A stretch of 64,000 nt of DNA from Sphingobacterium alkalisoli (GCF_005049105.1 NZ_SUKA01000001.1:1364001-1428000), one strand, 5' to 3'; numbered from the stretch's first letter, positions 28,076 to 37,625 are shown. The notes: a model not told the origin generated them from the sequence alone. Numbers and translations: made by a program.

Positions 28076-28996
28076 TTATTGTTGGGACAATTGTTTAAAT
28101 ATTTCCTCTACCGAGTCTTTTTCGAGCGTAATTTCCTGTAAACGCCAGCCGTTCTGCACGCTTTTCGTGACGATGGTTTCGGCGATCCCCGCCTCTCCGC
28201 TAAAAAACAGGCGTACGAGTCTATCGGTAAGAATTTCTGCTCTGATGATGCCCTCAATGGTTTCCAATGCGGCGATATCCGGCATATTATTAAAGTGGAT
28301 CAGCAAGCTGTGCGGCTCAATGTAATTGTTAAACGCTTCCATCGTATCTTCAAATACGATCCTTCCGTTCTCAATCATCTTAATGTCCTTGCATAGCAAC
28401 TGCACCTCGGAAAGAATGTGTGAAGAAAATATCACCACCCTATCTTTAGCGATGTCTTTAATCAGGTTCCTCACCTCAATGATTTGGTTGGGGTCTAATC
28501 CATTTGTCGGTTCATCGAGTACGAGTACGTTGGGGCGGTGTACAATGGCTTGAGCAATGCCCACGCGCTGTCTGTAACCGCCGGACAAGTTTTTGATCAA
28601 TCTTCCACTGAAGTGGTCTATTCCGCAGCGTTCTTTTGCTTCTTTCACTGCATCTTTTCGGACCTGGCCAGACATGTCCCGTAGGCTTGCGCAATATTCA
28701 AGGTACTCATCCACGGTAAGATCCAAATATAAAGGCGGATTCTGGGGCAAAAAGCCTATTTCCATTTTAGCGCGCATCGGGTCATCCCTGAAGTTGATGC
28801 CATTGATATAGACATTTCCTTCCGTTTGATTAAGGGATCCACAAAGAATGTTCATCGTGGTGGATTTCCCGGCACCATTTGACCCCAGGAGCCCGACAAT
28901 ACCATATTGGCTAATCTCCAGATTGATGTCACGTATCGCCCAGCTGCTGCTATATCGATGCGATAAATTCTCTATTTTTACTATACTTTTTTCCAA
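28076..28996 (-). CDS. GldA-like ABC transporter ATPase
   Basis: Walker A GSNGAGKST (38-46), signature LSGGYRQRVG, Walker B LVLDEPTNGLDP and the switch histidine in FSSHIL are intact. The C-terminal 80 residues form the extra domain seen in GldA/CcmA-type ATPases. Length 306 is normal. It lies 78 bp after susD and 18 bp before the GldF-GldG fusion and surely drives that permease. The name GldA is by family only; there is no other gliding gene here. Confidence 0.88.
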   Translation of the reverse strand: MEKSIVKIENLSHRYSSSWAIRDINLEISQYGIVGLLGSNGAGKSTTMNILCGSLNQTEGNVYINGINFRDDPMRAKMEIGFLPQNPPLYLDLTVDEYLEYCASLRDMSGQVRKDAVKEAKERCGIDHFSGRLIKNLSGGYRQRVGIAQAIVHRPNVLVLDEPTNGLDPNQIIEVRNLIKDIAKDRVVIFSSHILSEVQLLCKDIKMIENGRIVFEDTMEAFNNYIEPHSLLIHFNNMPDIAALETIEGIIRAEILTDRLVRLFFSGEAGIAETIVTKSVQNGWRLQEITLEKDSVEEIFKQLSQQ

Positions 28997-29074
28997 AATT
29001 TGGTGATTTTACATTTTATAGGAATATTAATTCTGCTGCTGATGTTATAAAAACCATAGGTAACAGAACATAAT

Positions 29075-30454
29075 TTAATTCGGATTTTGTATTAACTCCG
29101 GATTTTGATTAACGATTATAGGAGAAAACGGAAATACATATGCGTTGCTGTTAGGCTCCAGCGTGTAGGTCGTACCATTGTAGACACGTGTAACCGTTTT
29201 TGCGAATGCGGCATCTTTGTTCAAGCGTTTTTGGTCAAACCACCGAAGTCCAGTTCCGAATAATTCCCTACGGCGTTCATTAATCACCATTTCTAACGCC
29301 TGCTGATCTGATGTAGCTGTAAGCGCCACATAATCGTCCAGCGTAAACCTAAATTTACGCAAATCATTCAACGCCTGTAAGGCTTCTGCACGCCTTCCGG
29401 CACGTGCTAGGCATTCTGCCCGGATGAGCCAGGTCTCGCCAACTGTTAATCCCACGCATGCGTTGTCAGCACCAGCTCCGGCAAAAAATCGCCTACCTGT
29501 AAAGCTGGGATAACCGATGCTTCCGTCTCTGGTAAATAGAGTATATCTCAAGTCTTTAGTCCCTAGTAAGTTCAATAAGTCTTCGCTCAACTGCAAGCCG
29601 GCATAACTAAGTCGGGGAATTTTACGTAACAGAACTTCTTTGTTTTGTATAAGCGTAGGGAATGCAGCATTAACGAACAGATTGTAATCATTAAGTCCGT
29701 TTGAAAGTGCTAATGCTTGTTCTGCTGCTACTCGAGCGGCCTCAAAATTACGCATGTTCAAATGCACCTTTGCCAATAGTGCATAGGCGCTGCCTCGGTA
29801 CGGGTTCACTGAATTCATTTTAGCAGTAGGCAATAAAGGAATAGCGGTTTCTATATCTTTCAGTACCTGGGCATAAACTTGAGCAACAGTGGCCCTTTGC
29901 AAGTTTACAAACAGCTTTGCTTCCAATAACAGCGGTACACCAAGATCAGTGTCAGCCGTCGAAGCATCGTATTGCTTCCCATGTGAATTTACCAGCGTAA
30001 AATAAGTAAATGCCCTTTGAACAAGTGCTTCCGCATAAATCGTATTCTGCTCTGCCAGGGAGCCATTTTTACTCTCCAATACACCTGAGATCACGGTGTT
30101 AAAAGTATATATTGCTTTATACATAGAATTCCAGTCAAAATCATCCTCTTTGTCGATATAGAATGGTTTTGCCCAGGTATATTGCGCAACGTATACACTA
30201 TTGTAAGAGATATCGCTTTGAAGGTTCGGATCTTTGAGATCAATGTCATCACAACCTATAATCGCTGCATTTGCCGAGCCAAGTTCTGAATCGGTTCTGC
30301 TGTTCATGAGTAGGCGATAATCATTTGTATATACTAAAACCCGCTGGCCTTGCACCGGAACATTTTCTACATATTTCCGGCAGGAAAATAAGGTTGCGGC
30401 AGTTATAGTGATGAAAAATACTTTAAATACATTCATAGTGATTTCTTTATGCAT
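29075..30454 (-). CDS. SusD/RagB-type outer-membrane nutrient-binding lipoprotein
   Basis: A lipoprotein signal ends at TLFSC (Cys25 from the first ATG, Cys19 from the second at 30436). The body has SusD features: TPR-like helices ('RGSAYALLAKVHLNMRNFEAA'), and the C-terminal 'INERRRELFGTGLRWFDQKR' motif that marks the family. The first ATG overlaps the susC stop (TAATG), so the pair is translationally coupled. At 459 residues it is on the short side. SusD caps the SusC barrel and captures the substrate, which cannot be predicted; nothing nearby codes for polysaccharide breakdown. Confidence 0.93.
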   Translation of the reverse strand: MHKEITMNVFKVFFITITAATLFSCRKYVENVPVQGQRVLVYTNDYRLLMNSRTDSELGSANAAIIGCDDIDLKDPNLQSDISYNSVYVAQYTWAKPFYIDKEDDFDWNSMYKAIYTFNTVISGVLESKNGSLAEQNTIYAEALVQRAFTYFTLVNSHGKQYDASTADTDLGVPLLLEAKLFVNLQRATVAQVYAQVLKDIETAIPLLPTAKMNSVNPYRGSAYALLAKVHLNMRNFEAARVAAEQALALSNGLNDYNLFVNAAFPTLIQNKEVLLRKIPRLSYAGLQLSEDLLNLLGTKDLRYTLFTRDGSIGYPSFTGRRFFAGAGADNACVGLTVGETWLIRAECLARAGRRAEALQALNDLRKFRFTLDDYVALTATSDQQALEMVINERRRELFGTGLRWFDQKRLNKDAAFAKTVTRVYNGTTYTLEPNSNAYVFPFSPIIVNQNPELIQNPN

Positions 30455-33400
30455 TATAAACTTAGGTTAAGTTGAAAAGAATAATTGCGTACGGGAGCCA
30501 ATTGGTAGGTGTTGCTCACATTAAATAAATAGTCCGGATCAATTTTCTCCTTATTTTTGGCCCAGATCATACCTAGGTTCCTGCAAACCACAGATAAACT
30601 CAAGGCCCTAATACCCATTTTAGCCGCCACGGGCTGAGGTACCGAATAGGACAGGCGCACCTGATTCAATTTTACATTGCTCCGGCTTCTCACCAGTAGA
30701 TCCGAATTGGAATATCTCTCTACACTGGTTCCATAATTAAAACCCTGCGAATAATCCGATGTAATTCCTGGAACGTTGGTCGTTAATTCATCACCTGGCT
30801 TTCTCCAGCGCTGTGCCAAATCTCCGGCACGGCTTAAATAAAATCCCGTTTCAGCAACTGAGGGCCTTAAAAAAACACCACCGAGCTGATATTGAAATTG
30901 AAGACCCAGATCAAACCTCTTGTAGGTAACATTGGTATTATATGCACCATACCATGGCGAGGCGGTTCTTCCTGAATACGACTTCACATCATAAAAAGGG
31001 AAATCCCAGGTCGTATACAATTTACCCGGCTCTTTAGGATCCTCTATTAATGTTTCTCCTTTTTCGTCCAGTCCTGCAAACTTATATGTAAATAGATAGT
31101 CTGTTGGGTAACCATCGTATAATCTCTCCTCCCCATCCGCCAGCATATTGGCGATAGGCAATTTAAAACGCTCATCATGGATGACATTGGTATTGTAAGA
31201 CAAATTAATCGTGTTGTTCCAAGTCACTTGTTTAGATCTAACGACTGCAAATGAAAAACCTAAATCTACACCCTCTCCGTCTAATGTGGCCGCATTAAAT
31301 AAAGTTCTTGAAAAACCATAGGTTCCGTTAATGGGTAACTCATAAAAGATATCCTTAGTATGTTTTTTATAGTATTCAAAGGTTCCAGAAATGCGACTGT
31401 CAAAAAGGGAAAAGTCAAGTCCGTAATTCAGCATTTTGGTTTTTTCCCAAGCCAAATCTTCTCGCGCGGGCGTTTTAATATACGCCGACGGAAGGAGGGA
31501 ATAACCATCTGTTCCCTGTAAATCGATCACCGTTACCGGTGCATAGCCTTGCGGGGCATTTCCGGTGAAACCATAAGTAAACCGTCCGGATATGGCACTC
31601 AGCCATTCCACATCTTTCAAAAAGCTTTCCTTTTTCATGTTCCAGCTTAATCCCCCAGACCAAAGCGGGATGGCTCTTTTTCTCCGTTCCACACCAAGCA
31701 GGTTCAAATCATCAAAACGTGCACTTGCCGAAACAGTATACTTGCTATCATAGGTGTATGAGGCAGTTGAATAATAAGATAATGCCCTGGTGGTTCTCTC
31801 TACAACCGGCGAGGACGTAGCCCCAATAGCCGGACGGTTTCCAGTTATATCCAGGTAGCTTCCATTGGGATTTACCGGCGTAAATGAATTGATCTCCTTA
31901 TTATAGCCATAACGGTTCTCTCCGCTGGTTTTATTAAAAACCTCACGAATTTCATTCCCCAGTACAGCGTTCAGTTCATGTTTGTTGTTCCAGTTTTTAT
32001 TGATGTTTAATTGGCCCCTCAAATTATAGCTCTTGGTTGATCCATTATTCGTAATCAACTTTCCACCAATAGGAAGGCCATAAACCAATTGACCAGCAGA
32101 ATTTATAGTAGTCGCCCTATTTATCATAATCCTGGCTTCGTAACTATCCGGTTCCTGATAATTTTCACGCTCGGTAAAATTCCGGCCCAGATTTCCAGAG
32201 ACCGAAAAATTAAGCCATGAAGTAATCTTAGTTCTGACATCTACATTCAGGCCCAAATTGTTACCTGTATTGATGGTATTGTTGTAATTCAATTCATCTA
32301 GCGCGGAATACCTAAAGGGAAGATAACCTTGGCTTTCTAAACTCCGGGCCCTGGATGGAATCGTAAAAACATCGTAGTACATCGTGCTTCCATCCGAATT
32401 GACCAGTAAATCATAAGGGCGCAGTCCAAACGGAGACATGCTCATCCCAAGCGCAGCGGCGGGATTAGTTTTATCCGTAGTGTTACCGTAAATCAGGGAA
32501 GTATTAATTGCAACGCGTCCTTTTAGGAGATTGGAAGTTGTAGATAAGTTGAAGGAATAACCCTTATTCTTATTTCCTTTGTATATCCTGTCATCGGTAT
32601 TGTAAGAGCCAGACATGTAATAAGAGCTATTTACACCACCACCGGAAAGTGATAAATTATATTGTTTTGTGGCCTGCCGCTGAAGCAGGTATTCAGAAAT
32701 TTGATCTGCGTTATCATATTGTGCCAATGCAGCAAGCTCTGCATTCATCTGGGCTTCAGAAATTTCGCCACGCTTGTTTTTAAAAATGATGGCTTGGGCT
32801 TGAGTCAGGTTTCCCGATATATAGGCTGATTGGGTAAGGTCTTCCACATAATTTTTATTGATCATATCTTTTTCAAGATCAATGTAATCAGCGACAGACA
32901 TCATTGGCCCGTAATCCGTCCTGGGTTTTGCACCGGTGCTATAGGTAGTCGAAAAGTTAAGTGATGGTGCTGCATTTTGTTTGCCTCTTTTAGTCGTAAT
33001 TACAATAACGCCATTTGCCGCCTGAATACCCCATATAGATGCTGCAGCAGCATCCTTTAAGAAGGTTACCTGTTGAATGTCATCTGCGTTAAGCAAATCC
33101 AGTGCACCATTTTCGATGGAAATCTGCGATGGAAATCCATCGACCACTAAAAGGGGCTCTACGCTCACCTGAGTATAATTACCAACGATGGTCGAGACAC
33201 CACGTATGTTAATTGTCCCGTTGCGGCTTTTACCAGCAGTTGTCTTTGTCGAAATATTCACTCCTGGAACCAGCCCTTGCAAACGTTCAAGGATACTGAT
33301 CGTTGGAAATTGTGCAATCTCCTTAGCCGTTATGATCCCAAATGAACCCGTTGCGCGGTCTCTGTTCAGATCCTGATAACCTGTACTTACGATGGATACA

Positions 33401-34041
33401 TCCTCAAGTGCTGCAACCAAAGGCTTCATGGCAATCACCACGCTATTTTGACCATTTAATGTTAATGTATCCGATTTATAACCGATGAAAGTCGTAATCA
33501 ACGTTTCCCTACCCGTGAGGTTTCGCAAGCCAAACGAGCCATCTGAAGCCGTTTTGGTAACCTGGTTGCTTCCTCGTACGGAAACACTGGCGCCGGCCAT
33601 TGGTTCTCCTCTCTCATTCATTACCAATCCCCTTATATCTACGTTATGAATGGTAATGGTAAGGTGTTGAGTGAGAGTGTTTTCCTTTTTGCGTACAACA
33701 ACCATGTTGTTCTGGATTTCGAAAGCTAAGGGCTGGTTTTTAAAAATAACCTCAAGAACTTCCTGAAGTTCCATATTTTTTACCTGGAGATTTACAGGTT
33801 TCGCAGCTTTTAATACACTGCCGTCTGCGACAAAGTCGTAGCCGATCTGCGATTTAATTTTGGAGAAAATCCTTACTAGTGACGCGTTTTTTTCTGATAA
33901 TGTAATTTTCTGTGCGAACCCTACTACGGGAACTTGCATAAGAAATGCTAAAAATATCATGCTGGTTAATCGCATAATTAGCAAGGTTTTGCGGCATATA
34001 CCTTCAGGCATACCGGGTTTTCTGATATATTTTGTATACAT
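30454..34041 (-). CDS. SusC/RagA TonB-dependent transporter with N-terminal STN signalling domain
   Basis: After a signal sequence (cleavage near VVGFAQ, residue about 43) comes an STN domain (about 45-125; 'ITLSEKNASLVRIFSKIKSQ'), a carboxypeptidase-regulatory-like domain ('IRGLVMNERGEPMAGASVSV'), a plug ('STGYQDLNRDRATGSFGIIT' and 'QQVTFLKDAAAASIWG', the SusC signature) and a 22-strand-type barrel ending SFQLNLSL. The STN domain is how such transporters talk to a FecR anti-sigma factor, and fecR and an ECF sigma gene lie directly upstream, so substrate-induced expression is likely. SusC imports its substrate through the outer membrane with TonB energy. Confidence 0.95.
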   Translation of the reverse strand: MYTKYIRKPGMPEGICRKTLLIMRLTSMIFLAFLMQVPVVGFAQKITLSEKNASLVRIFSKIKSQIGYDFVADGSVLKAAKPVNLQVKNMELQEVLEVIFKNQPLAFEIQNNMVVVRKKENTLTQHLTITIHNVDIRGLVMNERGEPMAGASVSVRGSNQVTKTASDGSFGLRNLTGRETLITTFIGYKSDTLTLNGQNSVVIAMKPLVAALEDVSIVSTGYQDLNRDRATGSFGIITAKEIAQFPTISILERLQGLVPGVNISTKTTAGKSRNGTINIRGVSTIVGNYTQVSVEPLLVVDGFPSQISIENGALDLLNADDIQQVTFLKDAAAASIWGIQAANGVIVITTKRGKQNAAPSLNFSTTYSTGAKPRTDYGPMMSVADYIDLEKDMINKNYVEDLTQSAYISGNLTQAQAIIFKNKRGEISEAQMNAELAALAQYDNADQISEYLLQRQATKQYNLSLSGGGVNSSYYMSGSYNTDDRIYKGNKNKGYSFNLSTTSNLLKGRVAINTSLIYGNTTDKTNPAAALGMSMSPFGLRPYDLLVNSDGSTMYYDVFTIPSRARSLESQGYLPFRYSALDELNYNNTINTGNNLGLNVDVRTKITSWLNFSVSGNLGRNFTERENYQEPDSYEARIMINRATTINSAGQLVYGLPIGGKLITNNGSTKSYNLRGQLNINKNWNNKHELNAVLGNEIREVFNKTSGENRYGYNKEINSFTPVNPNGSYLDITGNRPAIGATSSPVVERTTRALSYYSTASYTYDSKYTVSASARFDDLNLLGVERRKRAIPLWSGGLSWNMKKESFLKDVEWLSAISGRFTYGFTGNAPQGYAPVTVIDLQGTDGYSLLPSAYIKTPAREDLAWEKTKMLNYGLDFSLFDSRISGTFEYYKKHTKDIFYELPINGTYGFSRTLFNAATLDGEGVDLGFSFAVVRSKQVTWNNTINLSYNTNVIHDERFKLPIANMLADGEERLYDGYPTDYLFTYKFAGLDEKGETLIEDPKEPGKLYTTWDFPFYDVKSYSGRTASPWYGAYNTNVTYKRFDLGLQFQYQLGGVFLRPSVAETGFYLSRAGDLAQRWRKPGDELTTNVPGITSDYSQGFNYGTSVERYSNSDLLVRSRSNVKLNQVRLSYSVPQPVAAKMGIRALSLSVVCRNLGMIWAKNKEKIDPDYLFNVSNTYQLAPVRNYSFQLNLSL

Positions 34042-34137
34042 TTATTTCATCTTAGGGTTCTGTAGCATACCTCAACTTTCCACGGGAAAGGTTACTACGG
34101 ATTCGGTTGATCAGTTGTTTTTGGCCCAAGCCAAATT

Positions 34138-34170
34138 TTAATCAGGTTCCGATCTTCGGGATCTGGTTAA
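34138..34170. other. Hairpin between fecR and susC
   Basis: TTAATCAGGTTCCG (34138-34151) pairs with CGGGATCTGGTTAA (34157-34170) with two G-U pairs and a 5-nt loop, 13 bp beyond the fecR stop. No T-tract follows on the minus strand. It may be a weak terminator or mRNA-stability element. A second short stem (TTGGCccaaGCCAA, 34121-34134) follows. Confidence 0.45.
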
Positions 34171-34183
34171 TTTATTCAAGTAG

Positions 34184-35332
34184 TTATTTCGACACGTATA
34201 CCTTCCTTCCTTCAACTTTAAAGTGAACTAATTTTGTGGATTCCAAAGCCCGGAGTATCTGGCTTATGTTTTTAGATCTGGAAACATTCCCTGAGAACGT
34301 ACCTGTGGGGATGCTTCCCTCGTAAACGATCTGGATGTTATACCATCGTGCAATGTCACGCATAATGCTTTCTATACCCTTCTCAGTGAATATAAAATCG
34401 CCTTCTTTCCAGGCCATATTTTCTTCCAGGTTCGCTTTGGCGATACTGATAGACTCTCCTTGAAGTAGGGATTCCTGTCCAGGACTCAGCACAATTTCAT
34501 CCTCATAGATAACTTTTCCGTTATCATTCCATGTGGCAGCCTGAAAATTTACACGCACGCTGCCTTCTAGAAGGGTGGTTATCACGTTCGCCTCTTCCTT
34601 ATAGGCTTTAATGTTAAAGTGTGTCCCTAAAACAGTTACGTGCTGTCCTTTTGTTTTTACAATAAATGGATGCGCCTCATCTTTTTCAATTTGAAAGAAA
34701 GCCTCGCCTTCAAGGTCCACTTGGCGGTTTTTTAATGCCGTGAAAGAGGTTGGGTATCTTAAAGAAGAACCGGCATTCAAAAATACCAATGATCCGTCAG
34801 GTAAACGCAAACGCGTTCGCTGCCCTCTTGCAGTTGATAAGCTATTGTATTCTACTTGACCTGATCTACTTTCTCTAATTTCGTAAAGAATGCTACCGTC
34901 TGCTGCCTTTGAAATTTTTACTCCTCCCTGTCTCGCGATATCTCCAGTAATCGTGTTATTGATCGATATTTTTTCTCCATTTGCCAAAGTCAAAGTTGCT
35001 CCTTCTTTTCCCGGAGCAATATCATTAGCATAAGAAATTGTTTTTACTGCTGTTCTATCTGGCTGGTTGCTGAAGTAAAACAGACTAGCACCTAATACAG
35101 CTATAAATAATGCAGCAACTATTGCAATGCGTGGCCATAGTTTGACTTTACGAATCATTGGTCCTGGCAGATTCTGCTTTATCAATTCTAGCTGTTGCTG
35201 CTTTTGCGCATCATTGAATCCTGAAGTATCCTGCACATTTAATGCAGCATACCATTTTTCAACAATAGTCTGTTCAAGGGGATCTGCCTCCCCACTTATG
35301 TATCTCTTTAATAATTTTTCTGACTCTTTCAT
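34184..35332 (-). CDS. FecR-family anti-sigma factor
   Basis: A cytoplasmic N-terminus ('LKRYISGEADPLEQTIVEKWY') is followed by one membrane helix (about 66-87, IVAALFIAVLGASLFYF), a periplasmic FecR domain ('RGQRTRLRLPDGSLVFLNAG', 'FFQIEKDEAHPFIVKT') and a C-terminal DUF4974-like domain ('DIARWYNIQIVYEG'). Length 382 is normal. It should hold the upstream ECF sigma factor inactive until the STN domain of SusC signals that substrate is bound. It is 215 bp downstream of the sigma gene and 142 bp upstream of susC. Confidence 0.94.
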   Translation of the reverse strand: MKESEKLLKRYISGEADPLEQTIVEKWYAALNVQDTSGFNDAQKQQQLELIKQNLPGPMIRKVKLWPRIAIVAALFIAVLGASLFYFSNQPDRTAVKTISYANDIAPGKEGATLTLANGEKISINNTITGDIARQGGVKISKAADGSILYEIRESRSGQVEYNSLSTARGQRTRLRLPDGSLVFLNAGSSLRYPTSFTALKNRQVDLEGEAFFQIEKDEAHPFIVKTKGQHVTVLGTHFNIKAYKEEANVITTLLEGSVRVNFQAATWNDNGKVIYEDEIVLSPGQESLLQGESISIAKANLEENMAWKEGDFIFTEKGIESIMRDIARWYNIQIVYEGSIPTGTFSGNVSRSKNISQILRALESTKLVHFKVEGRKVYVSK

Positions 35333-35547
35333 TGCCTAAAATAGGGAAATGTTTTACCCCCATTTATAGTTAAGACAAACAAACTCGCCCGAACAAGTAT
35401 CCGAGATTAAAAAAAAGTTAAATAAATGTAAGGTTCTGCTTTTAATAGTTTGTTTTATCAGTGTTTTATTTGTTTTTGTATTGAAATTCAAGCGAAAAGT
35501 TCCATGAAAGATAATATTCATGGAGAATTTAGGAAATCAGGGGGTGA

Positions 35548-36120
35548 TTAGGGGAAGAAAAAAGTGATGAAGTATAATGAGCCGAGTTTTTTTCTTAAAA
35601 TTTTAAGTACATTGGTTATTTGTTTAGATACTGTCGTTTCTGAAGTACCCAGCAGTTCTGCAATCTGTTTATGGGAAAGTCCCTCTTCACGGCTTAATTT
35701 ATACACTTCTCGCATGCGTTTTGGTAGAGCATCGATTTCCTTTTGTATCAGCTCTGTGAATTCTCTTTCTCGAATCTGAAGGTCGATCAGGTAGTTCCCT
35801 TCATTAATAAATTCCTCCAGTGATTCAAGATAATGCATCTCTTTTCTCCGCTTATAAATCAAATTGAGAGAGCGGTTCCTAATGGCTGTAAACAGGTAGT
35901 TGGACAATCCTGTAGTTATATTGAGAGATATTCTCTTATCCCAAAGTTCAGTAAACAACTCCTGAATAACATCTTGGACATCCTGAGCGTCACCAATTTT
36001 CTTATAGGCATGTTGCTGAAGCAGCACTTTATAGCGGTCATATATTTCCAAAAATGCCTTGTGGTCGCCTTCTTTTAGAAGCGTCATGAGTTCAGTTTCG
36101 GTTTGATTACTATATACCAT
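35548..36120 (-). CDS. ECF RNA polymerase sigma factor (FecI/Bacteroidota type)
   Basis: Region 2 is seen in 'DHKAFLEIYDRYKVLLQQHA' and 'DVQDVIQELFTELWDKR'; region 4 in 'LPKRMREVYKLSREEGLSHK' and 'LLGTSETTVSKQITNVLKIL', an HTH that reads the -35 element. The start was chosen at MVYSNQTETELM (36120) because the family usually opens this way; an in-frame ATG seven codons upstream (36141) is possible. It should direct transcription of the fecR-susC-susD run. Length of about 190 residues is usual. Confidence 0.92.
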   Translation of the reverse strand: MVYSNQTETELMTLLKEGDHKAFLEIYDRYKVLLQQHAYKKIGDAQDVQDVIQELFTELWDKRISLNITTGLSNYLFTAIRNRSLNLIYKRRKEMHYLESLEEFINEGNYLIDLQIREREFTELIQKEIDALPKRMREVYKLSREEGLSHKQIAELLGTSETTVSKQITNVLKILRKKLGSLYFITFFFP

Positions 36121-36141
36121 AACAATGATTTCTATTGTCAC

Positions 36142-36571
36142 TCAGCGACAGATAGTTCGATAATTTAATAAAGCATGGGGAAATCATATGAATTTAGTGA
36201 TTTCTGTTAAAAATGGGCAATATTTAATATAGCAAAACGGATAATCCGTAACTAAAATAACTTTCTGGAATAATTCGCAAACAAACGCCCAAAAACAAAA
36301 AAAGATTTTATAATTTTTAACCTAAGTCAAAGCGATGTCGTCGTATAAATCCCGAAAATTGGCGTATCTCTATATATTTAATATGCGAATTTAATCAAAA
36401 TTTCCAAATAATGCAATCTGTTGGTCTTTATAGAAAGGATCATTGTACTGCTTGTTTGAATGATTACTTCGCAATTCCTAATGTCAGGATGACAAAATGA
36501 AAAGTATAATGTGCGACGCGTACTATAGTAAAATATTCCCTCATTTGGATTACGCTATAATATTACACATT
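36142..36571. other. Intergenic region, 430 bp, no gene seen
   Basis: AT-rich, with many stops in all frames. The only clear symmetry is ACGGATAATCCGT (36237-36249), a perfect 6-bp inverted repeat around one base, about 117 bp upstream of the sigma gene start; it could be an operator but has no second copy nearby. Confidence 0.4.
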
Positions 36572-36796
36572 CTAAGAATCTGACTCGTCTAAACTTAAGT
36601 CTGCACAGAGAATTTTCATCATTTCGCAAGGATCTGTATCAATAGCTAATGCGATCAAGTACATTTCATCTAAACGTAGTTTGGCGGTATCGGTCATGGT
36701 CAATTCGTTAATTCTAGCCTTGCTGAGTCCGGTTTTACGGGCCACCATCGATTTGTTAACTGATTTCTTTGCTAAGTATTCTCCTAATTTGGTCAT
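36572..36796 (-). CDS. Small XRE-like helix-turn-helix protein
   Basis: A 74-residue protein made almost only of a Cro/CI-type HTH: 'GEYLAKKSVNKSMVARKTGL' followed by 'SKARINELTM' as recognition helix. The C-terminus is acidic (LSLDESDS). It is divergent from an unrecognised gene with a short spacer containing the inverted repeat ATCTAT-TTGT-ATAGAT only 7 bp before its own start, which suggests autoregulation. Sphingobacteria have many such single-domain regulators; its target is unknown. Confidence 0.8.
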   Translation of the reverse strand: MTKLGEYLAKKSVNKSMVARKTGLSKARINELTMTDTAKLRLDEMYLIALAIDTDPCEMMKILCADLSLDESDS

Positions 36797-36803
36797 CTAT
36801 TAT

Positions 36804-36819
36804 ATCTATTTGTATAGAT
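36804..36819. promoter_or_regulatory. Inverted repeat, candidate operator of the HTH protein
   Basis: ATCTAT-TTGT-ATAGAT is a perfect inverted repeat upstream of the HTH gene. A related word with 4 extra bases, ATCTATTTATTTGTATAGA (36874-36892), lies 20 bp before the divergent gene, so each gene has a copy near its start. Confidence 0.5.
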
Positions 36820-36911
36820 AAATGTATAAAATGTAAATATTTTTTAATCAAATGTTTTGAATATTGATATTTAATCTATTTATTTGTATAGAAAAACTAT
36901 ATAAACAAACT

Positions 36912-37595
36912 ATGAAAGAAAAAGAAATTATTCCGAAGACAAAAGCGTATTCCATCCGATGCAGTGAATTAGAAATACTAATTATTTACCGACTGTTGAT
37001 TTTAAGGCTTGCTAAACATTTGTCCGGCAAGGAGGCTTCTTTCTTAATGGGTAAGCCACTGGATTATATTGATAAAGTTGAAACATTTGAAATAAAGCGG
37101 ATATATGCTCATGATTTATATGTTTTTACACAGGTGTTGGATTTCGAAAATGCGGGGAGCGCATATCCAATACCCATCGATCCGAACAATGAGAAAAATA
37201 GTTATCAAATGGTAGTTACGAACTATACTGATCGTGTTATTTACGACTTGAAACAGGTGGATAGTAACAATACTCCGATAAAAACTATCTTTTTGCTAGT
37301 TGATACTAGCAATGTTCAAATCGTGTATAATTCCGATGAAGAAGAATATGGAAAGTTAAAAAGTACACTGCACGAACTTTTTGAAGAAGGTTATTTTAGC
37401 GAAGAAAGACTTGCTTATGATATTCTATATACCTGTAACAAACGAATGGATAGTTACATAAAACCCAAAAAACTCATGGAAATTATACAAAACCACATGG
37501 AAGGAAAAGAAAGGTTCTCCTTAGTGCAAAAAAAATCTAGCAAGCCGAATTTTACTGGCCTAGTATATATAAAAAAAGAAATGATGACTACTTGA
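36912..37595 (+). CDS. Unrecognised protein, divergent from small HTH gene
   Basis: I do not recognise this protein of 227 residues. The start ATG at 36912 (MKEKEIIPKTKAYSIRC) is preferred over a TTG 48 bp upstream that lies in the promoter-like AT-rich spacer. The N-terminal 75 residues ('ELEILIIYRLLILRLAKHLS', 'GKEASFLMGKPLDYIDKVET') look like a degenerate HTH of the XRE type, as found in small Bacteroidota regulators. The C-terminal part is acidic and mixed helix/strand, with a closing segment 'SKPNFTGLVYIKKE'. No signal peptide or membrane helix. It may act with the divergent HTH protein. Confidence 0.65.
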   Translation: MKEKEIIPKTKAYSIRCSELEILIIYRLLILRLAKHLSGKEASFLMGKPLDYIDKVETFEIKRIYAHDLYVFTQVLDFENAGSAYPIPIDPNNEKNSYQMVVTNYTDRVIYDLKQVDSNNTPIKTIFLLVDTSNVQIVYNSDEEEYGKLKSTLHELFEEGYFSEERLAYDILYTCNKRMDSYIKPKKLMEIIQNHMEGKERFSLVQKKSSKPNFTGLVYIKKEMMTT

Positions 37596-37625
37596 TAAGT
37601 ACGCTGAAAATAGCGTTAAAATCTT

